A stretch of 14,227 bases of DNA from JBFELO01 sp041552055 (GCA_041552055.1 JBFELO010000120.1:1-14227); one strand, 5' to 3'. Positions 1-7,511 are shown, counted from the first letter of the stretch. Notes: generated from the letters alone by a model not told the origin. Program-made: numbers and translations.

Positions 1-249
1 CCACCTTCCCACAGCCTCCGCTACCACGACGGCGACGAGTGACAACTTCTCGCCAGGACTTGACCCCCCGGAGCCGAGGAAGTGAGGGCATCCAAACGGA
101 ACCGCAGAGGCACAGACGAACGCAGATTCACCCACACGCACTTCATCGTCGTCGTCATCGCCCCCCCACCCGGTCCGGTTTCGCGACGCTCTCCTCTCTT
201 CGACGCGCCCTCTCCCCGGCGCGCTCCCCGCGGTTGCCCCCTGAGACAA

Positions 250-297
250 TGTTGGAACCCATCGGCCCGGCCCACCCCGATGGCGATGCTCCCAACA
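250..297. repeat. nested-hairpin module, copy A
   Basis: The outer stem TGTTGG/CCAACA (250-255 with 292-297) encloses an inner 7-bp stem CCATCGG/CCGATGG (259-265 with 277-283). The linker 284-291 resembles that of copy B. Flanking GGCACGCCCGCACGACGCGC (299-318) matches 9418-9437 at 17 of 20. Confidence 0.75.
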
Positions 298-402
298 CGG
301 CACGCCCGCACGACGCGCTGTCGTCCGGCTGCCAATCGCTTCGACTGCCTGACACCCGACGTGGTCTCTACGCCACGGTTGGTGGCTGCGCCCGCCTGAT
401 TG

Positions 403-454
403 CCCTCATTCCCTCACCCCCAGGCGCCGTAGGCGCCGGTCATCCCCTCATTCC
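403..454 (-). repeat. 52-nt hairpin module, copy A, containing the GT39 stop codon
   Basis: Gapless alignment to 9533-9584 gives 41 of 52 identities by hand count. The stem GGCGCC/GGCGCC (423-428 with 432-437) has a 3-nt loop. The TGA of the GT39 gene (448-450) lies inside the conserved flank. The hairpin sits where a terminator would, but no U-tract follows on the minus strand. Confidence 0.8.
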
Positions 455-2727
455 CCTTCGACATCGAGCGGGCGTGCCCAGGGGGGCGGATCGGACGGCT
501 CGAAACGGATCTCCGAAACCACGATTCCAAGCTCTCGCTGGTCATTACCGACGCCGGCTACAGCCGGCGAGTAGGCGACGCTGTTGATCTCCAGAGTCGC
601 GCGACCCCCTGGCACCTCATCGCCGATCGGCACCGCAACGCGTTGCGGTCGGTTGCCGATGTCGAGCGGACCGGCGACGACTTCACCGTCGATCCGAATC
701 ACGGTGTCCGGTGACTCCGGGCGTGGAGCCCACACGGTCAGCTCCAACCGTCCGGGAGCGGCCGGAACCTCGAGCACGGCGTGCGGGGCGAGCCACACGC
801 CGCGACCCACCCCGACGAAGTCCTCCGGGCCATGGTGGCCCTCCAAGAGAATACCCACTCTTCTGCGCTCGTGGGCCGCCGCCAGCGAGGCCGACCACGG
901 CAGATTGGGCGCCGTCGCACTGACCTGGAGCAGCTGGACCGCCAGCGGACGCTGGTCCCCGTTGCCGGGCGGATAGCCCGCCGCGCGGCGAAACGAGAGT
1001 TGGTTGACGTCATTGTCGCGGACCTGGGCGGCGTCGAAGCGAAGCCGGACCCGGCCGCCGTCGCCCTCGACCTCGGCCGTCACGTCGCCGTTCCACGACA
1101 CCTCGAGCGGCGCATCGCCGGGCGCGGCCCGGAACGCGACCTCGACCTCGGCAGGATCCGGCAGCGGCGGCAGGATCAGGTCACAGACCGCACCGCCCCA
1201 CATGAACCATCGGCCGTCGGCCTCGGTCTCCATCGGCCACCATCCCCCAAGGGGCAACGGAGGCGCAGTGATCACCCACGCGGTCAGGAATCTTTGCTGA
1301 GTCAACGGGCGGAGGCGATCCGACACGCCGTTCCAGCGCAGCTCGCGATCGATGATCGACGGCGGATAGTGCTGCCGGTGCACCGTGGCCACGAGGTACG
1401 GCCGGTCGACACCCCGCCACGGCTCCGGATCCCAGGGAGACAGCACACGCGGCGGCAGCCGGATGCCGCGCCTCTCGTCGCGCAGCCAGAGGTAGGACGC
1501 GAACAGGTGCATCTCGGACTCGACCACCACCGCCATTTCGCGACGGCCGGCCTCCCACTTCGCAGCCCGTACGGCCCGCCACGCGGCGAGCTGGTTGCGG
1601 TGCTGTTCGACCAACGGCGAATGGCTGATCGCTCCTGACCAGACGGCGCCCGCGAGCAACGCGCCACACCCGGCGATCGGTGGCGCTACTGACGCGGCGG
1701 CCGCCAGCAACGGCGCGATCGCCATCTGTGCGCCGACCGCGTACCGGCAGTAGGTGCGGTTCTGCATCCACACCAGCTGGCCGATCGCCACACCGAGCAC
1801 GGCGACCCACAGCAGCGCGGCCCTCCCGCCGACCCGGCGCCACCACACCAGCAGACCGGCACCGGCGCCGGCCAGCAGGGTCGCCGCCCAGAAGCCGCCG
1901 CCAAGGCCTTTCACCAGGCCCAGTTCTCCGGCCCCACCGAGGTTTCCGACCAGCCGCGAGAAGTGGCGTTGGGAGTGACGGGCGAACACCTCGACCACCT
2001 GCCCGACCCCACCCTCGGCCACCGCCATCGCCCCCAGCGCCAGGCCTCCCATCGCGAGCGCGATCAGGATCCCCGGCACCAGCCGGCGCCGGGGTCGGAC
2101 CGCCCACGCCACCCCGAGCCACAACACCGCCAGGGGTGGCAGCAGGTTGGGGCGCACCAGCAGCGATGCCGCCACGAGGACGGTGAACACCGTCGGCCTG
2201 GCGCCGCCGCGGCCTCCGACGGCCACCGCGGCGGCCGCCAGAGCGAGAACCGCCGAGGTGGTCGACGAGAATCCCCGAACCGCGTACAACGATGGCCCCG
2301 GCGCCAACAACACGATCAGGGCCGCGACCACCGCCACTGACGGCGCGGCTACCCGGCGACCCAACGCTGCGAGTGCCCAGAGAGCCGCCACTGAAAACGC
2401 TGCCGAAGCCCACTGGAGCGCAACCAGCGGCTCAGGGGCGAACAGGTCGAACACGCGTCCGAGGGCGATCCAACCCGGGTAACCGGGCGGGTGCGGGAAG
2501 TACGCGGCGAGATCGAAGTCGAGGACCGCACGGGCGAAGGCCGCCTCGTCCCACTCCCACGGCCCGCTTGCGAGATGGGCGAAACGAGACCAGGCGACGA
2601 CGCCGACCGCAACAAGCGTCAGTGCCAGGTCCACACGCCAGCTCGACACGCGGAACAGCAGGAGACGGCGCGCCCAGCGGCCGCACGCTCTACCAGTCTC
2701 AGAGGTGTTCGATCGCGGGCCCATCAT
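448..2727 (-). CDS. GT39/ArnT-like polytopic membrane glycosyltransferase with two C-terminal beta modules
   Basis: 759 aa. The N-terminal half is polytopic: hydrophobic stretches at about residues 33-50, 100-122, 128-145, 155-172, 178-210, 217-237, 278-295, 303-320 and 333-365. The first extracytoplasmic loop has W-E-W-D-E (57-61) and HPPGYP (79-84), the layout of GT39/ArnT-type enzymes, which use lipid-phosphate sugar donors and an acidic pair in this loop. The C-terminal part (about 500-745) is soluble and looks like two related beta-sandwich modules (about 500-605 and 630-742). Each ends in an N-rich segment, then D-Q-R and a final strand. The ATG overlaps the stop of the upstream sulfatase-fold gene by ATGA; a second ATG follows at once. 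No close Shine-Dalgarno is seen, so translational coupling is likely. The TGA stop lies inside a repeat that recurs at 9533-9584. The sugar and acceptor cannot be told from sequence. Family call fairly sure; exact role unknown. Confidence 0.72.
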   Translation of the reverse strand: MMGPRSNTSETGRACGRWARRLLLFRVSSWRVDLALTLVAVGVVAWSRFAHLASGPWEWDEAAFARAVLDFDLAAYFPHPPGYPGWIALGRVFDLFAPEPLVALQWASAAFSVAALWALAALGRRVAAPSVAVVAALIVLLAPGPSLYAVRGFSSTTSAVLALAAAAVAVGGRGGARPTVFTVLVAASLLVRPNLLPPLAVLWLGVAWAVRPRRRLVPGILIALAMGGLALGAMAVAEGGVGQVVEVFARHSQRHFSRLVGNLGGAGELGLVKGLGGGFWAATLLAGAGAGLLVWWRRVGGRAALLWVAVLGVAIGQLVWMQNRTYCRYAVGAQMAIAPLLAAAASVAPPIAGCGALLAGAVWSGAISHSPLVEQHRNQLAAWRAVRAAKWEAGRREMAVVVESEMHLFASYLWLRDERRGIRLPPRVLSPWDPEPWRGVDRPYLVATVHRQHYPPSIIDRELRWNGVSDRLRPLTQQRFLTAWVITAPPLPLGGWWPMETEADGRWFMWGGAVCDLILPPLPDPAEVEVAFRAAPGDAPLEVSWNGDVTAEVEGDGGRVRLRFDAAQVRDNDVNQLSFRRAAGYPPGNGDQRPLAVQLLQVSATAPNLPWSASLAAAHERRRVGILLEGHHGPEDFVGVGRGVWLAPHAVLEVPAAPGRLELTVWAPRPESPDTVIRIDGEVVAGPLDIGNRPQRVAVPIGDEVPGGRATLEINSVAYSPAVAGVGNDQRELGIVVSEIRFEPSDPPPWARPLDVEGE

Positions 2728-5489
2728 TGCAGCGCATCATCCTCGAAGCCGACCAGACGGTCGTGAATCCGCTGTTGCAGGTCGTGCTCGAGCACCGCCA
2801 GCGAGACCTCCACTTGCCGTCGTGCTTCTACGAATCCTCCCGCACACACCGAGGTGTCGACCTCCTCCATTGTGGTCAACTCGTAGCACTCACCGTCGGT
2901 CAGGGTCGGCCCACCCGACAGATACAGTCGCAGGTTGTCGCGCCAGCACTGGTACTCGCCCACCACCGGAACATCACCCGGATCACCCAACAGGTTGCGC
3001 CCGACGAACGGGTACGGCGCCGGATCGATCCCGAGCAGGGCCAACAGCGTGGGTGCGACGTCCTGATGACCGGCGGCGATGTTCCGCTCGCCCACCAGCG
3101 CCGGAACTTCCGGGACTCGGATCATCAGCGGTACCCGCTGGCTCAGGTACCAGCCGGCGGCATCGGGCCGGTGTCCGAGGGTGTTCGCGAACTCGGGATT
3201 CCACTCGAGGCCGGCATCGTGATCGCCCCACAGCACGACCACCGTCCGATCGGCGAGGCCCGCGGCCTCCATCCCGGCCACCATCTCCTCGAACGCACGA
3301 TCGAAGAACGACATCGTGTGCAGGAAATTGCCGAACGGAGTCCCCTCCCACTCGGCGAGGTCGAGCACCTTGTGGTGGTCCGGGAATCCGGTAAAGGGAT
3401 GATGCAGCGAGAGGGTAAGAAGCCACGCGCAATAGGGCCGTTCCAGCCCGCCGAGCCGTGGCACCATCTGGCTCAAGAACCCGCGATCGTTGAGCCCCCA
3501 ACCGATCTTCTCGCCGGGGCCGAAGTCGGCACGGAACAGGCTGTCCTGGTAGCCAAAGGAGTGGTGGGTCAATCGGCGATTCCAGAACCCTCCGTCAAAA
3601 GGGACCGCCGACAGCGTGCGGTAGCCATGCTCGGCGAGAATCTCGGCGATCCCGGTGTACTGGTTGTTCGGGTACAGAAAAGCGGCAGTCCCGACCGGGG
3701 GCGGCAGCAGCGAGACCTGGGTCGCCAACTCGCTGTCCGAAGAACGCCCCTGAGCCGTCTGATCGGTGACGTTGGCAAACGTCACCGCGCCTTCGACCCA
3801 GCGGTTGAGAGACGGTGTGACCTGCTGACCATTGATTTCAAACCCGATCACGAAGGCCTGCAGCGACTCGACCTGGATCATCAACAGGTCGTAGCCGCGC
3901 GCCGTCCCGAACCACTCGCCTCGGCCTTCCCGCCGCGGTCCACGGTCGCGGAACCAGCCCACGATCTCCTCGAACTCCTCCTCGGCCAGCGGCTTTCGCA
4001 CAGCGCGACCGACGACCCGTCGCCCGACATCGATGGCATGGAAGTTCAACACTCCGACCTCACGTGCCAGGGTGATGCTACGAAACACCTGCTGCAGAAC
4101 CCCCGATTCGGACCGCGTCAGCCGCAGGGCCGACACGAGGCCGACCAGCAGCGCCCCGAGGAGCACCACGACGACAGCAATCCGAAAAGCCGGGTCGACG
4201 CGTCCACGACAACGCGACAGCAGCAGCACCAGCAGCAGACCGCTGCCGAGCTGCGCCCACAGCCACAGATCGTGCGACAAGGCGAGGCTCCACACGCTCT
4301 CCCGGACCGTCGCCACCTGCCGACCCGCCTGCACGACGGCGGCCGACAGGATGTCGCCGTAGAACCTCTGATAGAGCAGATCTGTGAACAGCAGCAGCAC
4401 CGCCAGCAGCCCGACCACCCAGCTCGCCCAGGGGCGGACCCGGCGCGGTACGACCAGCAGTGCCAGCAGCACCGCGGCCACACCGGCGACCGTCAGCAGT
4501 CGTCCGTCGGCGGTCAGGCGGGTTCCGGCCTCTGCGAGCACGACCCGCTGGGTGACGAAAAGCACGCCCGCCAGCCACACCAGATCACCCGCGCAGACCA
4601 CCCCCATCGCGGGCTCGGGGCGGCGCCGTCGAGCGAGCCAGATCACCATCACCACTCCCACGGTCATCAGCGTCAACATCGCGGGAGTGACGATCGGTGG
4701 GTCGGCCACCACCACCAATCGTCCCGGCTCGGGGCTCGGATCACGTTCGGACAGCCACGTCACCCCTTCCTCGACCAGATCCCACTGCAGGCGGTACAGG
4801 CCGGCGCGCGTGGGTGCCTGGACCCTGGCCTCGACCATCACCTCTTCGCCGGGCAGAACCAGAGACGGCACCGGCGACCGAACACCGTCCCACATCACGA
4901 TCCCGCCCCCTCGGTCCAGCCAGTGGTACGACACCGCGAAGCTCCCGTCGGAGCGCCAGGTCGACGAGCCGTCGTTGCGCACCGTGATGCTGACCGGCAG
5001 CCGCTCGTCGGGCGCGAGCCAGCGCGGCGTGCCGCCCGTCACGACCGACATGGCGTGACCCGCCCTCACCAGGACGGGGATCTGCGGCGGCGGCGAAGCG
5101 TCGATGTCCGACAGCCACCTGACCTGTTCCTGCACCACGTCCCACTGCAGCCGGTACGCTCCGGGCACCGCCGGTACCGCGACAACCGCCTCCATCGAAA
5201 TCGTCGCTCCGCCGTCGACCTGTTCGGGAAGAGGGCTGCGCCGGCCGTCCCACTCCACCGGCTCGCCGGTCGGGCCGAGCCAGTGATACGACACCGCGTA
5301 CCCGCGTGCTGCGGTCCACGCCTCCGGACCGTCGTTGCGGAGGACCAGCGGCACCCGCACCACCATTCCCGCCGTCAACTCTTCCGGCACGCCGTGATCG
5401 ACCAGTGTGAGACCCGGCTCGTCGGCGGCAGCCACCAGCGGCACCACCGTTACGAGGAACGTGAGGACGGAACGGCGCAGCGAACCCAT
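2724..5489 (-). CDS. LTA-synthase-like membrane phosphotransferase/sulfatase-fold protein with tandem Ig-like modules
   Basis: 921 aa from the ATG at 5489. A signal peptide (M-G-S-L-R-R, hydrophobic core, A-A-A at about 22) is followed by two homologous Ig-like modules (about 30-140 and 150-262). Each has RNDG, SYHW, a W-DG-RSP-P line and YRLQWD-V. About five to six membrane segments lie between 268 and 455. The periplasmic catalytic domain (about 530-840) matches LtaS/EptA/OpgB-type enzymes, which transfer phospho-groups from lipids to envelope acceptors: E541 in QVES, QTAQGRSSDSE with S583 at the LtaS nucleophilic Thr position, H696 in LHHPF, and D756-H757 in WGDHD. The frame stays open to 5699, but the extra 70 codons translate a hexamer microsatellite and precede an obvious signal peptide, so I reject them. 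No Shine-Dalgarno is seen, and a TATACT hexamer lies just upstream, so a near-leaderless mRNA is possible. The gene is coupled to the downstream GT39 gene. Gram-negative context argues against true lipoteichoic acid. Confidence 0.85.
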   Translation of the reverse strand: MGSLRRSVLTFLVTVVPLVAAADEPGLTLVDHGVPEELTAGMVVRVPLVLRNDGPEAWTAARGYAVSYHWLGPTGEPVEWDGRRSPLPEQVDGGATISMEAVVAVPAVPGAYRLQWDVVQEQVRWLSDIDASPPPQIPVLVRAGHAMSVVTGGTPRWLAPDERLPVSITVRNDGSSTWRSDGSFAVSYHWLDRGGGIVMWDGVRSPVPSLVLPGEEVMVEARVQAPTRAGLYRLQWDLVEEGVTWLSERDPSPEPGRLVVVADPPIVTPAMLTLMTVGVVMVIWLARRRRPEPAMGVVCAGDLVWLAGVLFVTQRVVLAEAGTRLTADGRLLTVAGVAAVLLALLVVPRRVRPWASWVVGLLAVLLLFTDLLYQRFYGDILSAAVVQAGRQVATVRESVWSLALSHDLWLWAQLGSGLLLVLLLSRCRGRVDPAFRIAVVVVLLGALLVGLVSALRLTRSESGVLQQVFRSITLAREVGVLNFHAIDVGRRVVGRAVRKPLAEEEFEEIVGWFRDRGPRREGRGEWFGTARGYDLLMIQVESLQAFVIGFEINGQQVTPSLNRWVEGAVTFANVTDQTAQGRSSDSELATQVSLLPPPVGTAAFLYPNNQYTGIAEILAEHGYRTLSAVPFDGGFWNRRLTHHSFGYQDSLFRADFGPGEKIGWGLNDRGFLSQMVPRLGGLERPYCAWLLTLSLHHPFTGFPDHHKVLDLAEWEGTPFGNFLHTMSFFDRAFEEMVAGMEAAGLADRTVVVLWGDHDAGLEWNPEFANTLGHRPDAAGWYLSQRVPLMIRVPEVPALVGERNIAAGHQDVAPTLLALLGIDPAPYPFVGRNLLGDPGDVPVVGEYQCWRDNLRLYLSGGPTLTDGECYELTTMEEVDTSVCAGGFVEARRQVEVSLAVLEHDLQQRIHDRLVGFEDDALQ

Positions 5490-5499
5490 CGGTCTGGCG

Positions 5500-5505
5500 A
5501 GTATA
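5500..5505 (-). promoter_or_regulatory. possible -10 element (TATACT) of the LTA-synthase-like gene
   Basis: TATACT on the minus strand ends 10 nt before the ATG at 5489, so a transcript would have only a few leader bases. That fits the missing Shine-Dalgarno. No convincing -35 hexamer is visible 16-18 nt upstream, so this is weak. Confidence 0.28.
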
Positions 5506-5611
5506 CCGACGGAGGTGCGGGCGAGGCCGGGACTCCTGGGCGGGGGGGCGTACTCGACGGTACGGCGAGCAACCCGAGAGAAGAAATCTCCGCTGCGTAA
5601 AGAGCATCGTT

Positions 5612-5687
5612 CGATCCCGATAGCGATACCGATAGCGATACCGACGAATCGTGTCGGTATCGGAATCGGTGTTCGGTATCGGTATCG
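5612..5687 (-). repeat. hexamer microsatellite inverted repeat, GATACC type
   Basis: The left arm (5612-5646) is built of CGATAC/CGATAG/CGACGA hexamers. The right arm (5648-5687) is built of TCGGTA/TCGGAA hexamers, the near reverse complement, so the whole folds into a long imperfect hairpin of about 35 bp with a very short loop. It lies downstream of the OmpH-like gene and upstream of the sulfatase-fold gene. It could end the former's transcript, although no U-tract follows. It is the same style as the elements at 6421-6453 and 7388-7449. Confidence 0.8.
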
Positions 5688-5729
5688 ACCATCCCGCACT
5701 GATCCGAGAGGCAGTGAGCGGCCGCAGCA

Positions 5730-5792
5730 GGAGACTGGTGAGAAGGGCAGGCTAGTGGCGCGTGCGATCCGGGCCTCTGACCATCAGTCTCC
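5730..5792. repeat. 11-bp inverted repeat spanning the stop of the OmpH-like gene
   Basis: The arms are 5730-5740 and 5782-5792, 10 of 11 matched with the odd pair a possible G-U, separated by 41 nt. The right arm contains the TGA at 5784-5786. In RNA this would be a 3' hairpin of the OmpH-like message. No T-run is present. A chance match at this arm length cannot be excluded. Confidence 0.4.
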
Positions 5793-6308
5793 GGTGACCG
5801 GGAATCTCTCGTCGTACAGCTTGATGATAGTGTCGGTGAGGTCCGCGGACTCCGACAGATACACCAACGGCTGCGCGTTGAGCACGAAGATGGCATCGAA
5901 GCCGTTGGCCTCGCCGTACTCCGAAGCGACCGTGCCGACCTTCACGGCGACGTCACCCAGGAACTCGTTCTGCTTTGCTTCCAGCTGCCGCTGAAAGGAT
6001 CGCGCCGCATCCTCGTACACCCGTCGCGCATCGAGCTCCTGTTCCTTCAGCTGCTGCAGCGCTTCCTCCGCGGCCACCGCACCCTGCTGGTTGATCTGCT
6101 GTCGCAGGTCGTTCATCCTCTTCAGCAGGGCCTCGACCCGCTGGCGCTCGGGCGCAGCCCATGCCTCGAACTCGCGCAGCTTGGCCTGGCCTTCCTTGAC
6201 CGAGGCCACGGCCCGCTCGGCGTCGACAAAGCCTATGCTCCCCGCAAGCGCGGGGGCTGTGACCAGCAGCAGCGTGGCCAGCACCGCAACATTCTTCAAA
6301 GATCGCAT
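5784..6308 (-). CDS. OmpH/Skp-family periplasmic protein
   Basis: 174 aa from the ATG at 6308, chosen because GGAGG lies 6 nt upstream; a GTG at 6326 is in frame but has no such site. A Sec signal peptide (MRSLKN, hydrophobic 7-20, ALA-GS cleavage near 22) is followed by the family's opening strand (IGFVDAERAV, 25-34). Next come a long charged coiled coil rich in E, K, Q and R (about 36-118) and a closing strand segment (FDAIFVLNAQPLVYLSES, about 137-154). Length and order fit Skp/OmpH chaperones, which hold unfolded outer-membrane proteins in the periplasm. The usual neighbours (bamA, lpxD) are absent here, so this may be a paralogue rather than the main Skp. Expression is probably from the TATAAT promoter just upstream. 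Confidence 0.85.
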   Translation of the reverse strand: MRSLKNVAVLATLLLVTAPALAGSIGFVDAERAVASVKEGQAKLREFEAWAAPERQRVEALLKRMNDLRQQINQQGAVAAEEALQQLKEQELDARRVYEDAARSFQRQLEAKQNEFLGDVAVKVGTVASEYGEANGFDAIFVLNAQPLVYLSESADLTDTIIKLYDERFPVTGD

Positions 6309-6338
6309 GGAACACCTCCAGAGCACGTCAAAGGCCAG

Positions 6339-6344
6339 ATTATA
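6339..6344 (-). promoter_or_regulatory. -10 element (TATAAT) of the OmpH-like gene
   Basis: A perfect TATAAT on the minus strand would start transcription near 6332, giving a leader of about 24 nt that contains the GGAGG of the OmpH-like gene. The -35 region is poor. It lies in the divergent gap shared with the response regulator gene. Confidence 0.45.
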
Positions 6345-6420
6345 GCCTTATACCCCGCGCGAGAGCCCGGATCACCGATGAGGAATCCGCCGTGGCCGCA
6401 AGGTGGGACTCCGCACACCC

Positions 6421-6453
6421 CCGTCTCCGTTTCCGTCTCCGCATCCGGATGCG
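6421..6453. repeat. short CCGTNT hexamer repeat ending in a 14-bp palindrome
   Basis: Four hexamer-like units of the CCGTCT/CCGTTT type run into CGCATCCGGATGCG (6440-6453), a perfect 14-bp palindrome. It lies in the divergent gap between the OmpH-like gene and the response regulator. It resembles one arm of the element at 7388-7449. It could be a protein-binding site for either gene, or just microsatellite drift. Confidence 0.7.
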
Positions 6454-6537
6454 AACGCTCACACAGTTTCGCAGTGAAAATCGGGTACGGGCACCTACCC
6501 GGCCGAATTGCAGGCAGGCTTGGAGCTCCACGTACGA

Positions 6538-6543
6538 TAGAAT
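6538..6543 (+). promoter_or_regulatory. possible -10 element (TAGAAT) of the response regulator gene
   Basis: TAGAAT lies 51 nt before the ATG at 6595. The same hexamer serves as a candidate -10 at 9062-9067. No good -35 at 17 nt is seen; TTGCAG at 6508-6513 would instead suit an overlapping TACGAT at 6533-6538 with a 19-nt spacer. Weak. Confidence 0.25.
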
Positions 6544-6594
6544 CGAAGGCGGCCCGGAGGCACGGTGCAACCTACCGACCCGGAAGAGCAAACC

Positions 6595-7299
6595 ATGCGG
6601 CTGCTGGTGGTTGAGGACGACGTTCGTCTTGCCCAAGGACTCTGTCGCAACCTCGAGATGGATCAATTCATGGTGGCAAGCGTTCACACCGGGGAGGAGG
6701 CGCTGGCCGAATTCTCGGGCCCGGACCCGGGCTACGACCTGGTGATCCTCGACATCATGCTGCCCGGGATCGACGGTCTCGAGGTGTGCCGGCGGCTACG
6801 CGCCCAAGGCAACACGGTCCCGATCCTGTTCTTGACGGCCAGAGGCAGCGACGCCGACCGCATCCTCGGCTTGCAGCTCGGCGCGGACGACTACCTCCCC
6901 AAACCATTCGTCGTCGAGGAGCTGATCCTGAGGGCGCGCGGTATCCTGCGGCGCGCGGCGTGGGCTCGTTCCCCGGCCCATGACGGCCCACTCGTGCGGA
7001 TCGGCCCCAACCAGGTTGACCTCACCACGATGCAGGCCAAGACGTCCACCGGAAAGGCGTCACTCACCGAGCGCGAAGTCATGCTGGTGCGTTTCTTTGC
7101 GGAGAACGACGGGCGCGTGTTGACGCGGGGGGAGCTGCTCGAGCGCGTCTGGGGGTACACTTTCGACACGTCGACCCGGACCCTCGACACCTTCGTCCAC
7201 CGGCTTCGCAAACACTTCGAGGACGACCCCCGCCACCCGCTCCACTTCCACACCGTGCGTGGGGTAGGCTACCGGTTCACCAGCGACCCCGAGGAGTGA
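6595..7299 (+). CDS. OmpR/PhoB-family response regulator
   Basis: 234 aa. The receiver domain (1-115) has E7-D8-D9, the phosphoacceptor D53 in ILDIMLPG, T81 and K103 in LPKPF. The winged-helix output domain (about 133-229) has the usual LTEREVMLV start, LTRGELLERVWG, and a recognition region TRTLDTFVHRLRKHFED ending in the wing VRGVGYRF. It should act as a phosphorylation-dependent DNA-binding regulator. I chose the ATG at 6595 (GGAAGAG 6 nt upstream) because it puts the receiver at the normal distance. A GTG at 6565 with GGAGG 4 nt upstream would add 10 residues and is possible. No histidine kinase is in the window, so it is an orphan here. It diverges from the OmpH-like gene and may regulate it, but that is only inferred from position. 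Confidence 0.92.
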   Translation: MRLLVVEDDVRLAQGLCRNLEMDQFMVASVHTGEEALAEFSGPDPGYDLVILDIMLPGIDGLEVCRRLRAQGNTVPILFLTARGSDADRILGLQLGADDYLPKPFVVEELILRARGILRRAAWARSPAHDGPLVRIGPNQVDLTTMQAKTSTGKASLTEREVMLVRFFAENDGRVLTRGELLERVWGYTFDTSTRTLDTFVHRLRKHFEDDPRHPLHFHTVRGVGYRFTSDPEE

Positions 7300-7387
7300 G
7301 CAAGGCCCTCCTCAAGCGGGTCATGCCTGTACAGAGAAATCTGGCGGAGCGAGCGACTCCCGAAACCGCACCGGGCCAACTCGTCCC

Positions 7388-7449
7388 CGTTTCCGTCTCC
7401 GGATTTTTGCGTGGTCGGGAGAGGTGAATCGGACACGGAGACGGATACG
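7388..7449. terminator. hexamer-type inverted repeat between convergent genes, likely bidirectional terminator
   Basis: The arms 7388-7401 (CGTTTCCGTCTCCG) and 7436-7449 (CGGAGACGGATACG) pair over 14 bp with one mismatch. An inner GATT/AATC pairing (7402-7405 with 7427-7430) adds to the stem around a 5-nt bulge. It sits between the convergent ends of the response regulator (7299) and the PAS regulator (7512). No U-run follows on either strand, so the terminator role is positional inference. The hexamer pattern continues to about 7462. Confidence 0.5.
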
Positions 7450-7511
7450 TATACGGATACGAGCGGCCCCTCCGAGCCAAGAGAAGTCACAATCAGCCGC
7501 TCCTGCAAGAA

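Larger units (their letters stand above)
100..454 (-). repeat. composite intergenic repeat, copy A
   Basis: This non-coding stretch downstream of the GT39 gene shares modules with 9100-9584. Read on the minus strand they are: a 52-nt hairpin module (403-454), a 28-nt module (336-363, 27 of 28 identical to 9290-9317), a nested-hairpin module with flanks (about 241-318), and a TCRTCG trinucleotide run (about 141-159). An AACCGCAGAGG-type motif (100-130) lies beyond. I see no gene in 1-447; open frames there are Arg/Pro-rich with no ribosome-binding site. Confidence 0.8.

Noticed and set aside
39..587. A 182-codon plus-strand frame over the left intergenic region
   Set aside because: It crosses repeat modules and the end of the GT39 gene, is Arg/Pro-rich, and has no ribosome-binding site.
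2724..5489. Calling the sulfatase-fold gene a true lipoteichoic acid synthase
   Set aside because: The OmpH-like protein and PcnB suggest a Gram-negative host; only the fold and active-site layout are supported.
2292..5600. A 1102-codon open frame on the plus strand
   Set aside because: It is antisense to two clear membrane-enzyme genes, rich in Gln, His and Arg, has no domain I recognise and no start signals. Such shadows are usual in GC-rich DNA.
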